A stretch of DNA of 64,000 nucleotides, taken from Trogon surrucura. Its lineage: Eukaryota > Chordata > Aves > Trogoniformes > Trogonidae. Location: the NCBI GenBank assembly GCA_020746105.1, contig CM036617.1:174310412-174374411 (forward strand). The letters run 5' to 3'. The notes under the pieces were generated by a model. That model searched no databases and was not told the origin of the DNA. It worked only from the letters and a program-made list of their open reading frames with translations. Each line of letters opens with the position of its first letter. Position 1 is the first letter of the stretch. Below are positions 48,194 to 58,641 of this stretch, piece after piece. Position numbers and translations under genes: made by a program.

Positions 48194-50715
48194 AATGATC
48201 TGTCAGAAGGAGTGTGGGGTGATTCAGCAAAAGCTGATGCCAAACTTTTTGAAATCCGTATGTGCTAAGCATAACACAAGACTTATACACTTTACTGTGA
48301 CACATAGTTTGATTATCTTTATTTCTCATTTTATGTGATTTGTACTGAAAGCAAATGTTGAAAAGATTTTCCTTATGTCTGAACTGCTCTGTGTCTACAG
48401 AGTAAAAGAAGTCTAAACTATTTTTTATTTTCTTTTATGTTTCTACCCACAGCTCATAATACAAACAGGGAATAATTTGGGAAACCTACGGAAGAAAAAA
48501 AGATAACTTAAAATGTCAATGTACACCATCCTCTCTTACAGAAACATTCATCTACTTAGTTGCCTGCATACTGTGAAACTGCCTTACAAGACTGTAACTT
48601 GAAATAATGTTTACTGAGAGGGTTTTTCCATAACCTTTTGACATTTCACATTTTTTACAAACTGCAGCATAAATTTTTGCTTACCATTTCCCTTTATTTC
48701 CAATGCATTATTAATGCCAGAATATTGCAATCCGCTCTGTCTCTGTAGCAGGAACAAAAATATTGTGGCTTCATAAGTAAATAAATCAATGTCTATTCTC
48801 TGAAAATAAGAAACAATGTCTCTGTTCCGAATTTTTAAAATCCTCGCAGAATAAGACGTATTTTTTATTTAACTGATTATTGTCACTATGAATGACTGTT
48901 GATTGTTCCCTTATTAAAATAAACACAATATTTTAGTGAATAAAAAAAAATGAGATGAAAGAAGTTAACTACAGATGGGTTTGCAAGAAAATGCACTAAC
49001 CTGAAGTGGAATATCCACAAAGGATTTGTTTATGTATGTATTTGCATTTCTTGATGCCTTAATAGTAACTTCAATGGAAAGCTTCCAAAGGATTAATTGC
49101 TTGGGTTTGTACAAGTTCTTTATTTATCATCATTAACAGGCCTGTTTGAAAGAGTTTTTTCACGGTATAATGTATCATTTACTGAAATTCTCTTTCTGGC
49201 AAGCTGACAAAAGGAGTATATTAGATGTTATGCTGTCTAATTACACTGCTTGATTTTAGCAATCATTTCCAATTTGTCGGTCTCAAGACACAGGAAGACA
49301 GAGTAGTAGAATATTGTAGATCAAATCTTACAAATCTTCCCATCAGAGCTATATATAAGATAGAATAAAACTGTTGGGAGAATGCATTAAGTACAAAACT
49401 TATGCTGAAAATAATTATGCCATTGGAGAGATTTTCTAGATTGTCCAGAGTTAGGAGGAAATCGTTAAGGAAAAGAACATACCACAGGATACTTGCTTTG
49501 AATAATAATAGTACAATATCATAAAATTGAATCTAAGCAAAACTGGTATTGAGGGCAATTGAACGAGTCAAAAGTAGATTATTATATTTAGATTATTTTA
49601 CAGTGTATTTCTTATAGATCTTTATAAGTGTAAGTAGTAGTAAAAGTATTTTAGTCACCAGATAATCAGAGCCAGAAATCAGTATGCAAAACACAATCAG
49701 TATACTGACTTTTTTCATATAAAATATAAATGTTAATTCTTTTATATATTGTGAAAATATTAATTTCATATATTAAATCGGCCTGTAATTTTAATAAACT
49801 TCTCATGTTGTAATTTCTTAAAATTGCTACCACTTTTAATCTTTCTAAGGATGCTATGAGAAAAAAAAAAAGTACTAATTTTTAGTTTAAGGTTCTTTTC
49901 TCCAGAAATGTTAATTATATCAATGAAAGAATTCTTGATACCAGTCTTCGGGTGTGGAGACATCAACAAATTGAGTAAGAAATCATAAAAATGTGAAGTT
50001 GAAACATCAGTTCCACTTCTGTTGCTTCAGGCTTTTTTAATCTGAAAAAAAATATATTATTAGCTATTTTAGTAAAAATTTACAGCTTAAACAGACTGTA
50101 GTGAAGACATTTTGTCAAACGAAGAGCAGAAGTCAAGGCTTCCTTTTTGTTGAATTATTAAAATTTTATTTCTATCCTTCAGAAACTTGGACTTTAAGTA
50201 AGTTAATAAGACATGTTATCTCATGTTTTCAATCTTGTAAGTATTTCTGTTCACCCAGATCACATGTCTACAACTTTTGTTAACACAACTTGTTTCCAAA
50301 AGTCTATTTCCAATTAATCTTTTCAATTAACCCAAGAATGGGTTTATAAAAGTTTTCAAATTCCTGTCTTCAATCATTGCTACTGCCATTAAAAAGACAT
50401 ATCTGAAAGCACAACCTGAGGAGAGACAAGAACTATTTAAACTAAGAGGAAGTAATATATTGATAAAATGGCTATACATTTAGAAGATAGTGGAAGAATT
50501 CTTTAGAGAAATGAAATTCTCAAAAACTTTTCCAAAATTAATACTAAAGGCAACATTCTCACTGAGTTTAGCAAAGCAGCAATTGTGTGATACTATCAAA
50601 AGGATGGCTATAGTACATCAAACCAACATCATTCTCTTCTCTCTATAACGTGTGTATACTGAGAAGATAATAAAATCTCCTGGTTATTCAGTGATACTTA
50701 TGTAGATGACATATA
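48194..50715. other. Unique AT-rich DNA, no feature seen
   Basis: No repeat or gene recognised. Confidence 0.5.
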
Positions 50716-51990
50716 TAGAATCACAGAATGATTTATGTTGGAAGGGACCTTCAAAGATCACCTAGTCCAACACATCTGCCATGGACGGGGACATCTAGCA
50801 GACTACAACAGGTTGCTTAAAATTCCATCCAACCTGACCCTGAATATTTTTAATGATGGGGCACCCACAACTCTAGGAAACCTGTTCGAGTGTTCCACCC
50901 CCTTCACTGTAAAAATTTTCTTCCTATGTCCAGTATAAGCCCATGCTTTTCCAGCTTAAAACAGTTTCCTGATGTCCCATCATTGTAGGCCTTGGTAAAA
51001 AGTGTCTATCTTTCTCAGAAGTTGGCTTTATATGCTGCAATACAGCCTCCCCAAAGCCTTCTCCAGGCTGAACAACCCTAACTCTCTCAACCTGTCTTCA
51101 TATGTGAAGTGTTTCATTCCTCTGATCATTTTTGTGGACCTCCTTTTGACCATATCTAAAAGGATTCATGTTTGTCTTGTACTGGGGACTCCAGAACTGG
51201 ATGTAATATGTCAGGTGAGGACTCACAAGAGCAGAGGAAAGAATTACTTTCTTGACCTGCTGGCCACAATTCTTTTTCATGCAACTCAGGATACAACTGT
51301 CTTTCTGGACTGGAAATGTGCATTGCTGGATTATGTCCAATTTTTCATCCAGCAGTGTCCCCAAGTCTTTCTCTGCAGAGTGACTCTCAATCCATTCATC
51401 CACCAGATTGTACTGATCCTGGAAACTGCCCTCACCCAGATGCAGGACCTTGCACTTGGCCTTGTTGAACTTCATGAGGTACACATGGGCCCATTTCTCA
51501 AGCCTGTCAAGGTTCCTCTGGTTGACATCCCTTTCTTTAAGTGTATCAACTGTACTGTTCAGCTTTGTATCTTCCATAAATTTGCTGAGGGTTCACTGAA
51601 TCTCATTATCTGTGTAACTGATGAAGATATTAAATAGTATTGGTCCTAAGATGGATCTTCGAGAGACAATACTAATTACTGGTTTCCATTTGGACACTGA
51701 GCTGTTGACTTAACTGTTTGAATGTTACCACCCAAACAATTTCTTATGCATTTAACAATCTATCCATCAAACACATATCTCTCCAATTTACAGGTAAGAC
51801 TGTTGCAGGAGACCATATCATATGCCCTAACAAAAGAAGTCCAATGGTTACATTTCCCTTGCCCACTGATACAGTCACTCCATTGCAGAAGGAGGCAGGA
51901 TTTGTCCTTGGTGAATCCATGTTGTCTGTCTCTAATCAGCTCTCCATCTTCCATATGTTTCAGATCTCTAAATGTCATAAGGCATGATCA
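50716..51990 (-). mobile_element. Old CR1 LINE, 1.27 kb
   Basis: The plus strand starts agaatcacagaatgattta and passes through the 3' UTR (ggaagggaccttcaaagatc) and ORF2. The minus-strand frame 51098-51577 shows MEDTKLNSTVDTLKERDVNQ, a decayed FADDTKLGG region, and the HLGEGSFQDQYNLVDEWIES block. Further upstream, 51760-51978 carries RQHGFTKDKSCL of the RT fingers. Multiple stops. The plus-strand 211-codon frame at 51002-51637 lies antisense to this ORF2 and is a by-product of it. Confidence 0.9.
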
Positions 51991-53804
51991 TTTATCTCAA
52001 TCATATTAAGCTCCTGCCATTCACAATATGATAAAGAAGAGGAAAAGTTTGAAAAAATTCAAATCACGAATCTTTTGTGGATATTTTGGCATATTTCTTA
52101 CTTAATAAATTAATTTCTTGTCCTCTGTTCATTTTGAGGTTAAACACTACTACAGGAAAGAGGGAGTGAGTGAGTTACTACAATGCTAGCATAGTAACTT
52201 TGAACTGTATATACAATTCTGGAAAGCTGTTAAATTTGAGATCTTGTGACATTCTGAACCCTGTCCTGCACAAAATACAGGACTAAATCAAGAGTTACTT
52301 ACTGTATTTTTGGCTATTTGACTATATCACCCAGCAGTCAACCCCTAGATATAAGCTCTTCTTAATACACATTCTTTCTCTTGCACTGACATAGTTAATA
52401 TAGTATTATAAACACAGTCAATGGTCTCAGAATATGATTTGCAGTTTCATGTGTGGGTTTTATTTGTAGCAGATTTTCACAACTGAGTTTAAATAAATAT
52501 ATGTTTGATCATGCTTTTTGTATTTATTGTCATATGTACCACTTAAACTGGACTTTATGGACACTGTATTTTTGTTTTTTTTTGTCTGAAATCTGGGAAC
52601 ATGTTTTATTCTTTATTGTAAACAGTGATTTCTTTTGCCGTTCTATTCTGTTTAGGTAGAGAACATCTATCCTATGTGTTTCACACTCCTAATGAATCTA
52701 AATTCTTTCATCATACAACATTTAAACTATTCTTTGAGACTCTGGCCCATTGTGTCTCCTCTCTAATGCCCAACATGGCCTACAGTTATTCCTGATAATG
52801 CCACTATGGATAGTCTATTCTATAAACTGTCATTTAACTCCTATGGAGTTTGCCCGCAGGATTTCTCTTGTTTCTTCTAAGATATGCCTGATAGCTGGAA
52901 GCCTGATATCAGGAAAGTGTTATGTCATGTCCTACTATTCAGATTTCTTTTTTACTAATATAGGACACCCTGTCTCATTTAATAAAATTATTAATATTTT
53001 AAAACTTGTAAGGTACCTTAAACATCAAAATTTCTGCCTCAATACACATATATTTATAACTTTGTTTTATGCTTCTGACTTGTACTTCACACCCAAGCTA
53101 GGAAAAGCAGTAAATTGCACGTTCATTTTTATGATTCCAACTTATTAAATATGTTCTTGTCTGGTTTCACAGTTGATTTGTCTGAGTTGTTTCATAATTG
53201 ATTCAGTTGTACAAACAGATTTTCTTTATCTAGAATGAAACTGCAGTTTTAAACATGTTTTAGTCTTCTGAATGTGCTTACATTTTGGATACATCTTATT
53301 ACAAAGTGGTTGCTCTGAAGTTTTGGCATGAGAAACGTGTGCTGGAAGTTTAAGCTCTTGTTCAAAGAGTGTTTCAGTGATACTAATGTAATTACTTATT
53401 TTGCTACTTTACAAGAATCTAAAACGTAACATCCTCCAATCTCCCTATTCGCCTTGTAATGATGTACACCATAGACCATCTGTTGATTGTAACATGTCCC
53501 TGTCAGGGAGCTTTCCTCTTCTGATATCTTTTCTACTTCTCAACAACTTACTTCAGATGTCTTCTGCAGGTATGGAGTCTTTCACCCTCTCCATGCTGAC
53601 AAATCTGTGTCAAATCTGTTAGCGTTTAAGTCTCAGATATACAGACCTTGAAGAGAAGAACAATTTTTAATTAGGCTGTAATCGATATTTAACTTGAGCT
53701 AAATTAAGATAACAAGCATGGAAAGGAACTTATCAAAATATGTCATAAGCTGATATATTAATAAAAGCTGTGAAAAAATAGGAGAAAAAAACACTTCATC
53801 TATC
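51991..53804. other. Unique AT-rich DNA, no feature seen
   Basis: No repeat family or gene recognised. The 132-codon frame at 52750-53148 has random-looking AT-driven composition. Confidence 0.5.
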
Positions 53805-53806
53805 TA

Positions 53807-54016
53807 CATTTGCAAAAAAAAATATGTGAACCTTTTGGAATTTCATAGTATTCTGCATTAATTTGTCATAAAACATGATCTAACCACCATCTAAGTCAAG
53901 AGTATTGACAAATATAATGTGCCTAAAATAATAAAACCAATTCTGATTCTTAGTGTCTTTATTGAACACACTCATTCAACATTCACAACACTAGTGAAAA
54001 AACATAAGTGAACCCT
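53807..54016. repeat. Left terminal inverted repeat of the Tc1 relic
   Basis: Pairs with 54339-54552. Shared blocks include cttttggaatttcatagta against tactatgatattccaaaag, accaccatctaagtcaagag against its complement, and gtctttattgaacac against gttcaataaagac. The arms differ by a modest number of substitutions and small gaps. Confidence 0.92.
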
Positions 54017-54197
54017 TGGAATCAATGATTGGTTGACTACTACAAACATTCTCACACTATCTTGAAGAATTTTTTGATACACTTTGGAGTTCATCTTCCT
54101 CTCAATGACTACGCTGTCCAGTCCCTGATGCAGCAAAGCAGGCCCAAGTCATGATATTTCTTCCAGCATACTTTACAGTTGGGATGATGTTTTCATG

Positions 54198-54247
54198 ATA
54201 GAATCATAGAATCATAGAACAATTCAGGTTGGAAAAGACCATTAACC
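54198..54247 (-). mobile_element. CR1 3'-end scrap within the Tc1 relic
   Basis: atagaatcatagaatcatag followed by gttggaaaagaccattaa is a CR1 tail plus ~20 bp of 3' UTR. It sits exactly where the transposase N-terminal region is missing. Confidence 0.8.
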
Positions 54248-54338
54248 CTACACGTAGCTCTAGTTCACACCTCCAAACTCATTTTCTTAGAAAGACTCCA
54301 GGGTAACCCGACTGATCAACTTTTCTGAGGTCAACTCA

Positions 54339-54552
54339 GGGGTTCACTTATTTTTTCCACTAGCATTTTGAATGTTGAATGAGCATGTTCAATAAAGACA
54401 CTGAGGATCAGAATTGTTTTTGTGTTATTATTTTAAGCACATTATATTTGTCAATACTCTTGACTTAGATGGTGGTTAGATAACATTTTATGACAAATTA
54501 ATGCAGAGTACTATGATATTCCAAAAGGTTTACATACTTTTTCTTGCAACTG
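54339..54552. repeat. Right terminal inverted repeat of the Tc1 relic
   Basis: Inverted partner of 53807-54016. It begins with ggggttcacttattttttcc on the inner side and ends gcaactg next to the flanking TA. Confidence 0.92.
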
Positions 54553-54554
54553 TA

Positions 54555-55566
54555 TATAGTATCTCTGTATTTGAGAAGTATTGGAGTAGAAAATTCACTA
54601 AGTTCCTGAAAAAAGTTCAGAAATAGAAGTTTTTAAGACATCTACTTATTGTCAGTGTCGTAGGTGATGCTGATAGTATTTCCTTTGCATTTCTTTCATG
54701 GTATGACGGTTGTCTGTTTATATCCGACTACTACATTTCTGGATTCTGTTTCTGTGTCTGATTTTGTAAAAGTCAGATCCTTACCTTTTGGATATGCAAA
54801 AATACTAAAATACATACCTGGCCAAAACTTAACAAATTCTTTTGACCTTTTAAATTCAGTACTAAAGCTTTTAAAAACTAGTACTTTAAATAAAAATTTG
54901 ATGACTACTTTAGAGCATTAGGCAAAAGTATCTAAAACAGACTAACTATATATTTCCCTAGATTTGTGAGTATGCATATCAGTTCCTGCTGGAAATGAGA
55001 ACTTCTACTCATTTTCCTCAGGTCAGTACTGATGTTTCATTTAAAGATCTTTCTCTCCTTGAACATATGAAGAAACAATTTGACTTTCTATTTTGCTGTG
55101 TTGGAATTTCAATTTTCTGGAATGGGGATGAGTCCAGGTTCTATTGTAAAATTACTCTATCATGAATGACTGGGCAAAACATAATAGATATTGTTTATCT
55201 AAGTCTTGCAGGCTTCTGCGGAGCATATCATATTTAGAATTTCTGCAAGACACTCACCCTGTTTGACACCAGTATTGTATCACTGAGGATTTTAGAATTC
55301 CATAGACTAACCTGGATGTGTCACAGCTTTAAGTATACTATCACAGCCAAAAGCATTTAAGTTTTATATGTCCCTAAAATCCTGATACTCTTTTTGTATA
55401 ACATTGCAGTGCATTCTTAAGAGGAATAATCTTATTCTGAACAGAATAGCACAGGTGAGATTGACTGTGCATAGTGAGTTGTTTGACAACCCAGCTACAC
55501 TCTATACTGTATCCTCCAACTTTTAGGTGACCTTTCATTTTTCTGTCTCTGACATTTTCTAAGTAG
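54555..55566. other. Unique AT-rich DNA
   Basis: No repeat or gene recognised. Confidence 0.5.
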
Positions 55567-55571
55567 TGTCT

Positions 55572-56752
55572 TGTGGTGGGTTGACCCTGGCCGGCCGCCA
55601 GGTACCCACACAGCCGCTCACTCACTCCCCCCTTCACTACTGAACAGGGGGAGAAAATATCTCCAAGGGCTCAGGGTTTGAGATAAGGACAGGGAGATCA
55701 CCCTCATTTACCGTCCCGGGCAAAACAGACTCAGTTTTGGGGAAATTAAGTACATTTATTAAAAGAACTAATCAGAGAGGAGTAGTGAGAAGTGAGAAAG
55801 AAACAAATCTTAAACAGAACACCTTCCCCCCATCCCTCCCTTCTTCCCGGGCTTAACATCAATCCCGGTTTCTCCACCTCCTCCCCCTGAGCGGTGCAGG
55901 GGGACAGGGAATGGGGGCTGCGGTCAGTTCATCCGACGTTGGTTCCACCGCTTCTTCACTCCGGGGGAGGACTCTTCACTCTTCCCCAGGACCATTGTGG
56001 GGTCCCTCTCACGGGAGACAAGCTTCACGCTCTCTTCTCCGCGTGAGTCGTCCCACGAAGGGCAATTCATCACAAACTGCCCAACAGGAGACACCTCACG
56101 AGGGGCAGCCCACCCCTCGTGAGTCTGAGGCGCAGTCCTTCAGGGGAAACTGCTCCAGCGTGAGCCACCCGCAGCGTCCCAAAAGTCCCACTGGCCAACC
56201 TGCTCCAGCGTGGGCATTCCTCTCTTCCACGGGCTACAGGTTCCGGCAGCGACTTGTTCTGATGCGGGCTGCCCACGGGCTACAGTCCCCTTTCAGGCAT
56301 CCACCCACACGGCGTGGAGTCCTCGGTGGACATCTACGCGGTGATCCTCACGGTGGACTTCTGCACCTCGCCCATGGGCTGCAGGGGGACAACCCGCTTC
56401 ACCATGGTCTTCACCACGGACCCGGGGGACTCCTTCTGCTCCGGCACCTGGAGCTCATCCTCCCCCCCCTCCTTCTTCACTGACCTTGGTGTCTGCACAG
56501 ATCCTCACTCCTCCATCTCTGTGCCAGCTGTTATAGCGCAGTTCTTTTTCCCGTTCTTAAATATGTTTTTCGCAGAGGCGTTCCTCTGCTATCACCTTAC
56601 TGATAGGCTCAGCCTTGGCCAGCGGCGGGTCCCTCTTTGGAGCCGGCTGGCATTGGCTCTATCATTCTTGGGGAGCTTCTCGCAGCTTCTTACAGAAGCC
56701 ACCCTGCAGCTCCCCCCCCGCCGCCGAAATCTGGCCAGGCCAAACCAAAACA
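55572..56752 (-). mobile_element. Solo ERVL-type LTR, copy 2
   Basis: An 1181-bp element of the same family and orientation as 32098-33289, with only scattered differences over long stretches. The minus-strand start is TGTTTTGGTTTGGCC (56752) and the end ...GGTCAACCCACCACA (55572). A different perfect 5-bp duplication, tgtct, lies at 55567-55571 and 56753-56757, so this is an independent insertion. AATAAA (minus) is at 55755-55760. No internal ERV genes. Open frames within it differ from those in copy 1 through small indels. Confidence 0.93.
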
Positions 56753-56757
56753 TGTCT

Positions 56758-57638
56758 GAAATCATTCTTTACAAATGGTGGCAACACTACACACAATGTT
56801 ACATTAGAATTTTTTTCGTGCAAACATAAATAATCTTGACATCTTCGTATGTCGACGGAAAAAATTACAAGATAGGCTGCCTGTTTCACCAGAAATTTAA
56901 ACAGAATTATCTTTGGTAAATGACATATTTAATAAACATCTAAATAAAATATCATTGTGCTTCTAAGATAAATCTCAGCATTCTTTTCATAGATATCTTA
57001 GTGAAAGAGTGAAGGGTACTTTAGCAAATCTGAGAAACAAAGACATCGTTTTATCTAACTCCCTGCATGTCCTTTCATTCCAAAGGCTGTTTAAAATTTC
57101 AGTGTTCTTTCAGAAACTCAGATGTCAAAACATTCTGATTTATTTTCTTATGCTTTTCTCATTTGTTCTGAAATATAGGGGATGTTATTGCATGCAGCAA
57201 CAGCCTCTTCCTTAGGTAGCTGCATCAGAATAAAGCTCTTGACCAGAACTCAGCCAAGTGTGAGCAAACACCACTGCCTCATGTGCACCCTCAGTGTTTT
57301 GTGAACTCATTTGTTTCTCCCAAGCCTTCCAAAACAAGATCTGCACAGTAGCACGAACACTGTTCAAGCTGGCAAGGAAAAAACTTTGCAAAGTTTGACT
57401 TGGAAAAGAAAAAGGTTTTGCAATGCAACGGCAAATATTTTTTCATTTCTTATTTATAATCTAGGCCCCTTTCACCTTATTGTGACCTTTTTAATGAGGA
57501 AGAAGAATGCATTGTTTTCCAAAACACATAGTGGATTCCCAATATGGGAGGAGTTGAAAAATATTCATATCAAAATTTGAAATTAAAACTATAAATAGAT
57601 GACACGTCACACATTTAACCTTCCTTTTACTCCTTAAG
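56758..57638. other. Unique AT-rich DNA
   Basis: No repeat or gene recognised between the LTR and the next CR1. Confidence 0.5.
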
Positions 57639-57639
57639 G

Positions 57640-58641
57640 AGACCTTTGTCTAGTGGGGTCCCTCAGGGGTCAGTGCTGGGGCCATTGCTTTTCAATATAT
57701 TAATCAGTGACCTGGATGAAGGATTAGAGAGCGTTGTCAGCAAGTTTGCTGATGACACAAAACTGGGAGGAGTGGTTGACACACCAGAAGGCTGTGCTGC
57801 CATTCAGAGAGACCTGGACAGGCTGGATAGCTGGGCAGGGAGAAATCTTATGTGGTTCAACAAGGGCAAGTGTAGAGTTTTGCACTTGGGAAAGAATAAG
57901 CCCATATGCCAGTATAGGTTGGGGACTGACCTGCTGGAGAGCAGTGTAGGGGAAAGGGACCTGGGGGTTCTCGTGGACCGCAGGATGACCATGAGCCAGC
58001 AATGTGCCCTTATGGCCAAGGAGGCCAATGGCATCCTGGGGTGTATTAGAAGGGGAGTAGCTAGTAGGTCAAGAGAGTTCCTCCTCCCCCTCTGTGCTGC
58101 CCTGGTGAGGTCACATCTGGAATATTGTGTCCAGTTCTGGCCCCTTCAGCTCAAGAAGGACAGGGAGCTGCTTGAGAGAGTCCAGCGTAGAGCCACCAAG
58201 ATGATGAAGGGAGTGGAACATCTCCGTTACGAGGAAAGGCTGAAGGAGCTGGGTCTCTTTAGCTTGGAGAAGAGGAGGCTGAGGGGTGACCTCATAAATG
58301 TTTATAAATATGTCAAGGGGGGGGTGTCAGGAGGATGGAGCCAGGCTCTTTTCAACAGCGTCCACTGACAGGACAAGGGGCAAAGGGTGGAAGCTGGAAC
58401 ATAGGAGGTTCCACAAAAACATTAGAAAAACCTTTTTCACAGTGAGGATGACAGAGCACTGGGACAGGCTGCAAAGGGAGCTTGAGGAATCTCCTTCTTT
58501 GGAGAGTTTCAAAACCCACCTGGACGTGTTTCTGTGCGATCTACTGTAGGTGATCCTGCTCTGGCAGGGGGGTTGGACTCGATGATCTTTTGAGGTCACT
58601 TCCAGCCTCTAACATTCTGTGACTCTGTGATTCTGTGTAAA
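57640..58641 (+). mobile_element. CR1 LINE, 1.0 kb 3' fragment, well preserved (copy D)
   Basis: Begins at gtctagtggggtccctcagg inside RT and ends ggtcacttccagcctctaac, then three tail 8-mers to 58641. It keeps ORF2 in a single frame apart from one base, the best-preserved CR1 coding stretch in the window. Confidence 0.96.
57646..58549 (+). pseudogene. CR1 ORF2 C-terminal half with one frameshift (copy D)
   Basis: The first frame, 57646-58368, starts [20 protein letters not shown], has the canonical FADD at residues 34-37, and continues through [34 protein letters not shown] and [12 protein letters not shown]. In the G8 run at 58316-58323 one G too many shifts the frame. Removing a single base joins it to 58298-58549, which ends FLCDLL like the other copies. 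The N-terminal EN, RT fingers and motif A are absent through 5' truncation, so it is inactive regardless. Confidence 0.9.

Larger units (their letters stand above)
53807..54552 (-). mobile_element. Internally deleted Tc1/mariner transposon with ~210-bp inverted repeats
   Basis: Left (53807-54016) and right (54339-54552) arms are inverted copies. The outer end reads CAGTTGCAAGAAAAAGTATG on the right arm and catttgcaaaaaaaaatatg on the left. TA dinucleotides flank both ends (53805-53806, 54553-54554), the Tc1/mariner target signature. Between the arms, the minus strand at about 54105-54199 encodes IPTVKYAG and MTWACFAASGTGQ, the mid-transposase block of vertebrate Tc1-like proteins, followed by a stop. 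The N-terminal DNA-binding region and the final catalytic segment are missing, so it is a dead deletion derivative. The arm sequence is the one I know from fish and amphibian Tc1 elements. Confidence 0.88.

Noticed and set aside
51002-51637. 211-codon plus-strand open frame
   Set aside because: It lies entirely antisense to an old CR1 ORF2. Similar antisense frames appear in other CR1 copies here, so it is a shadow.
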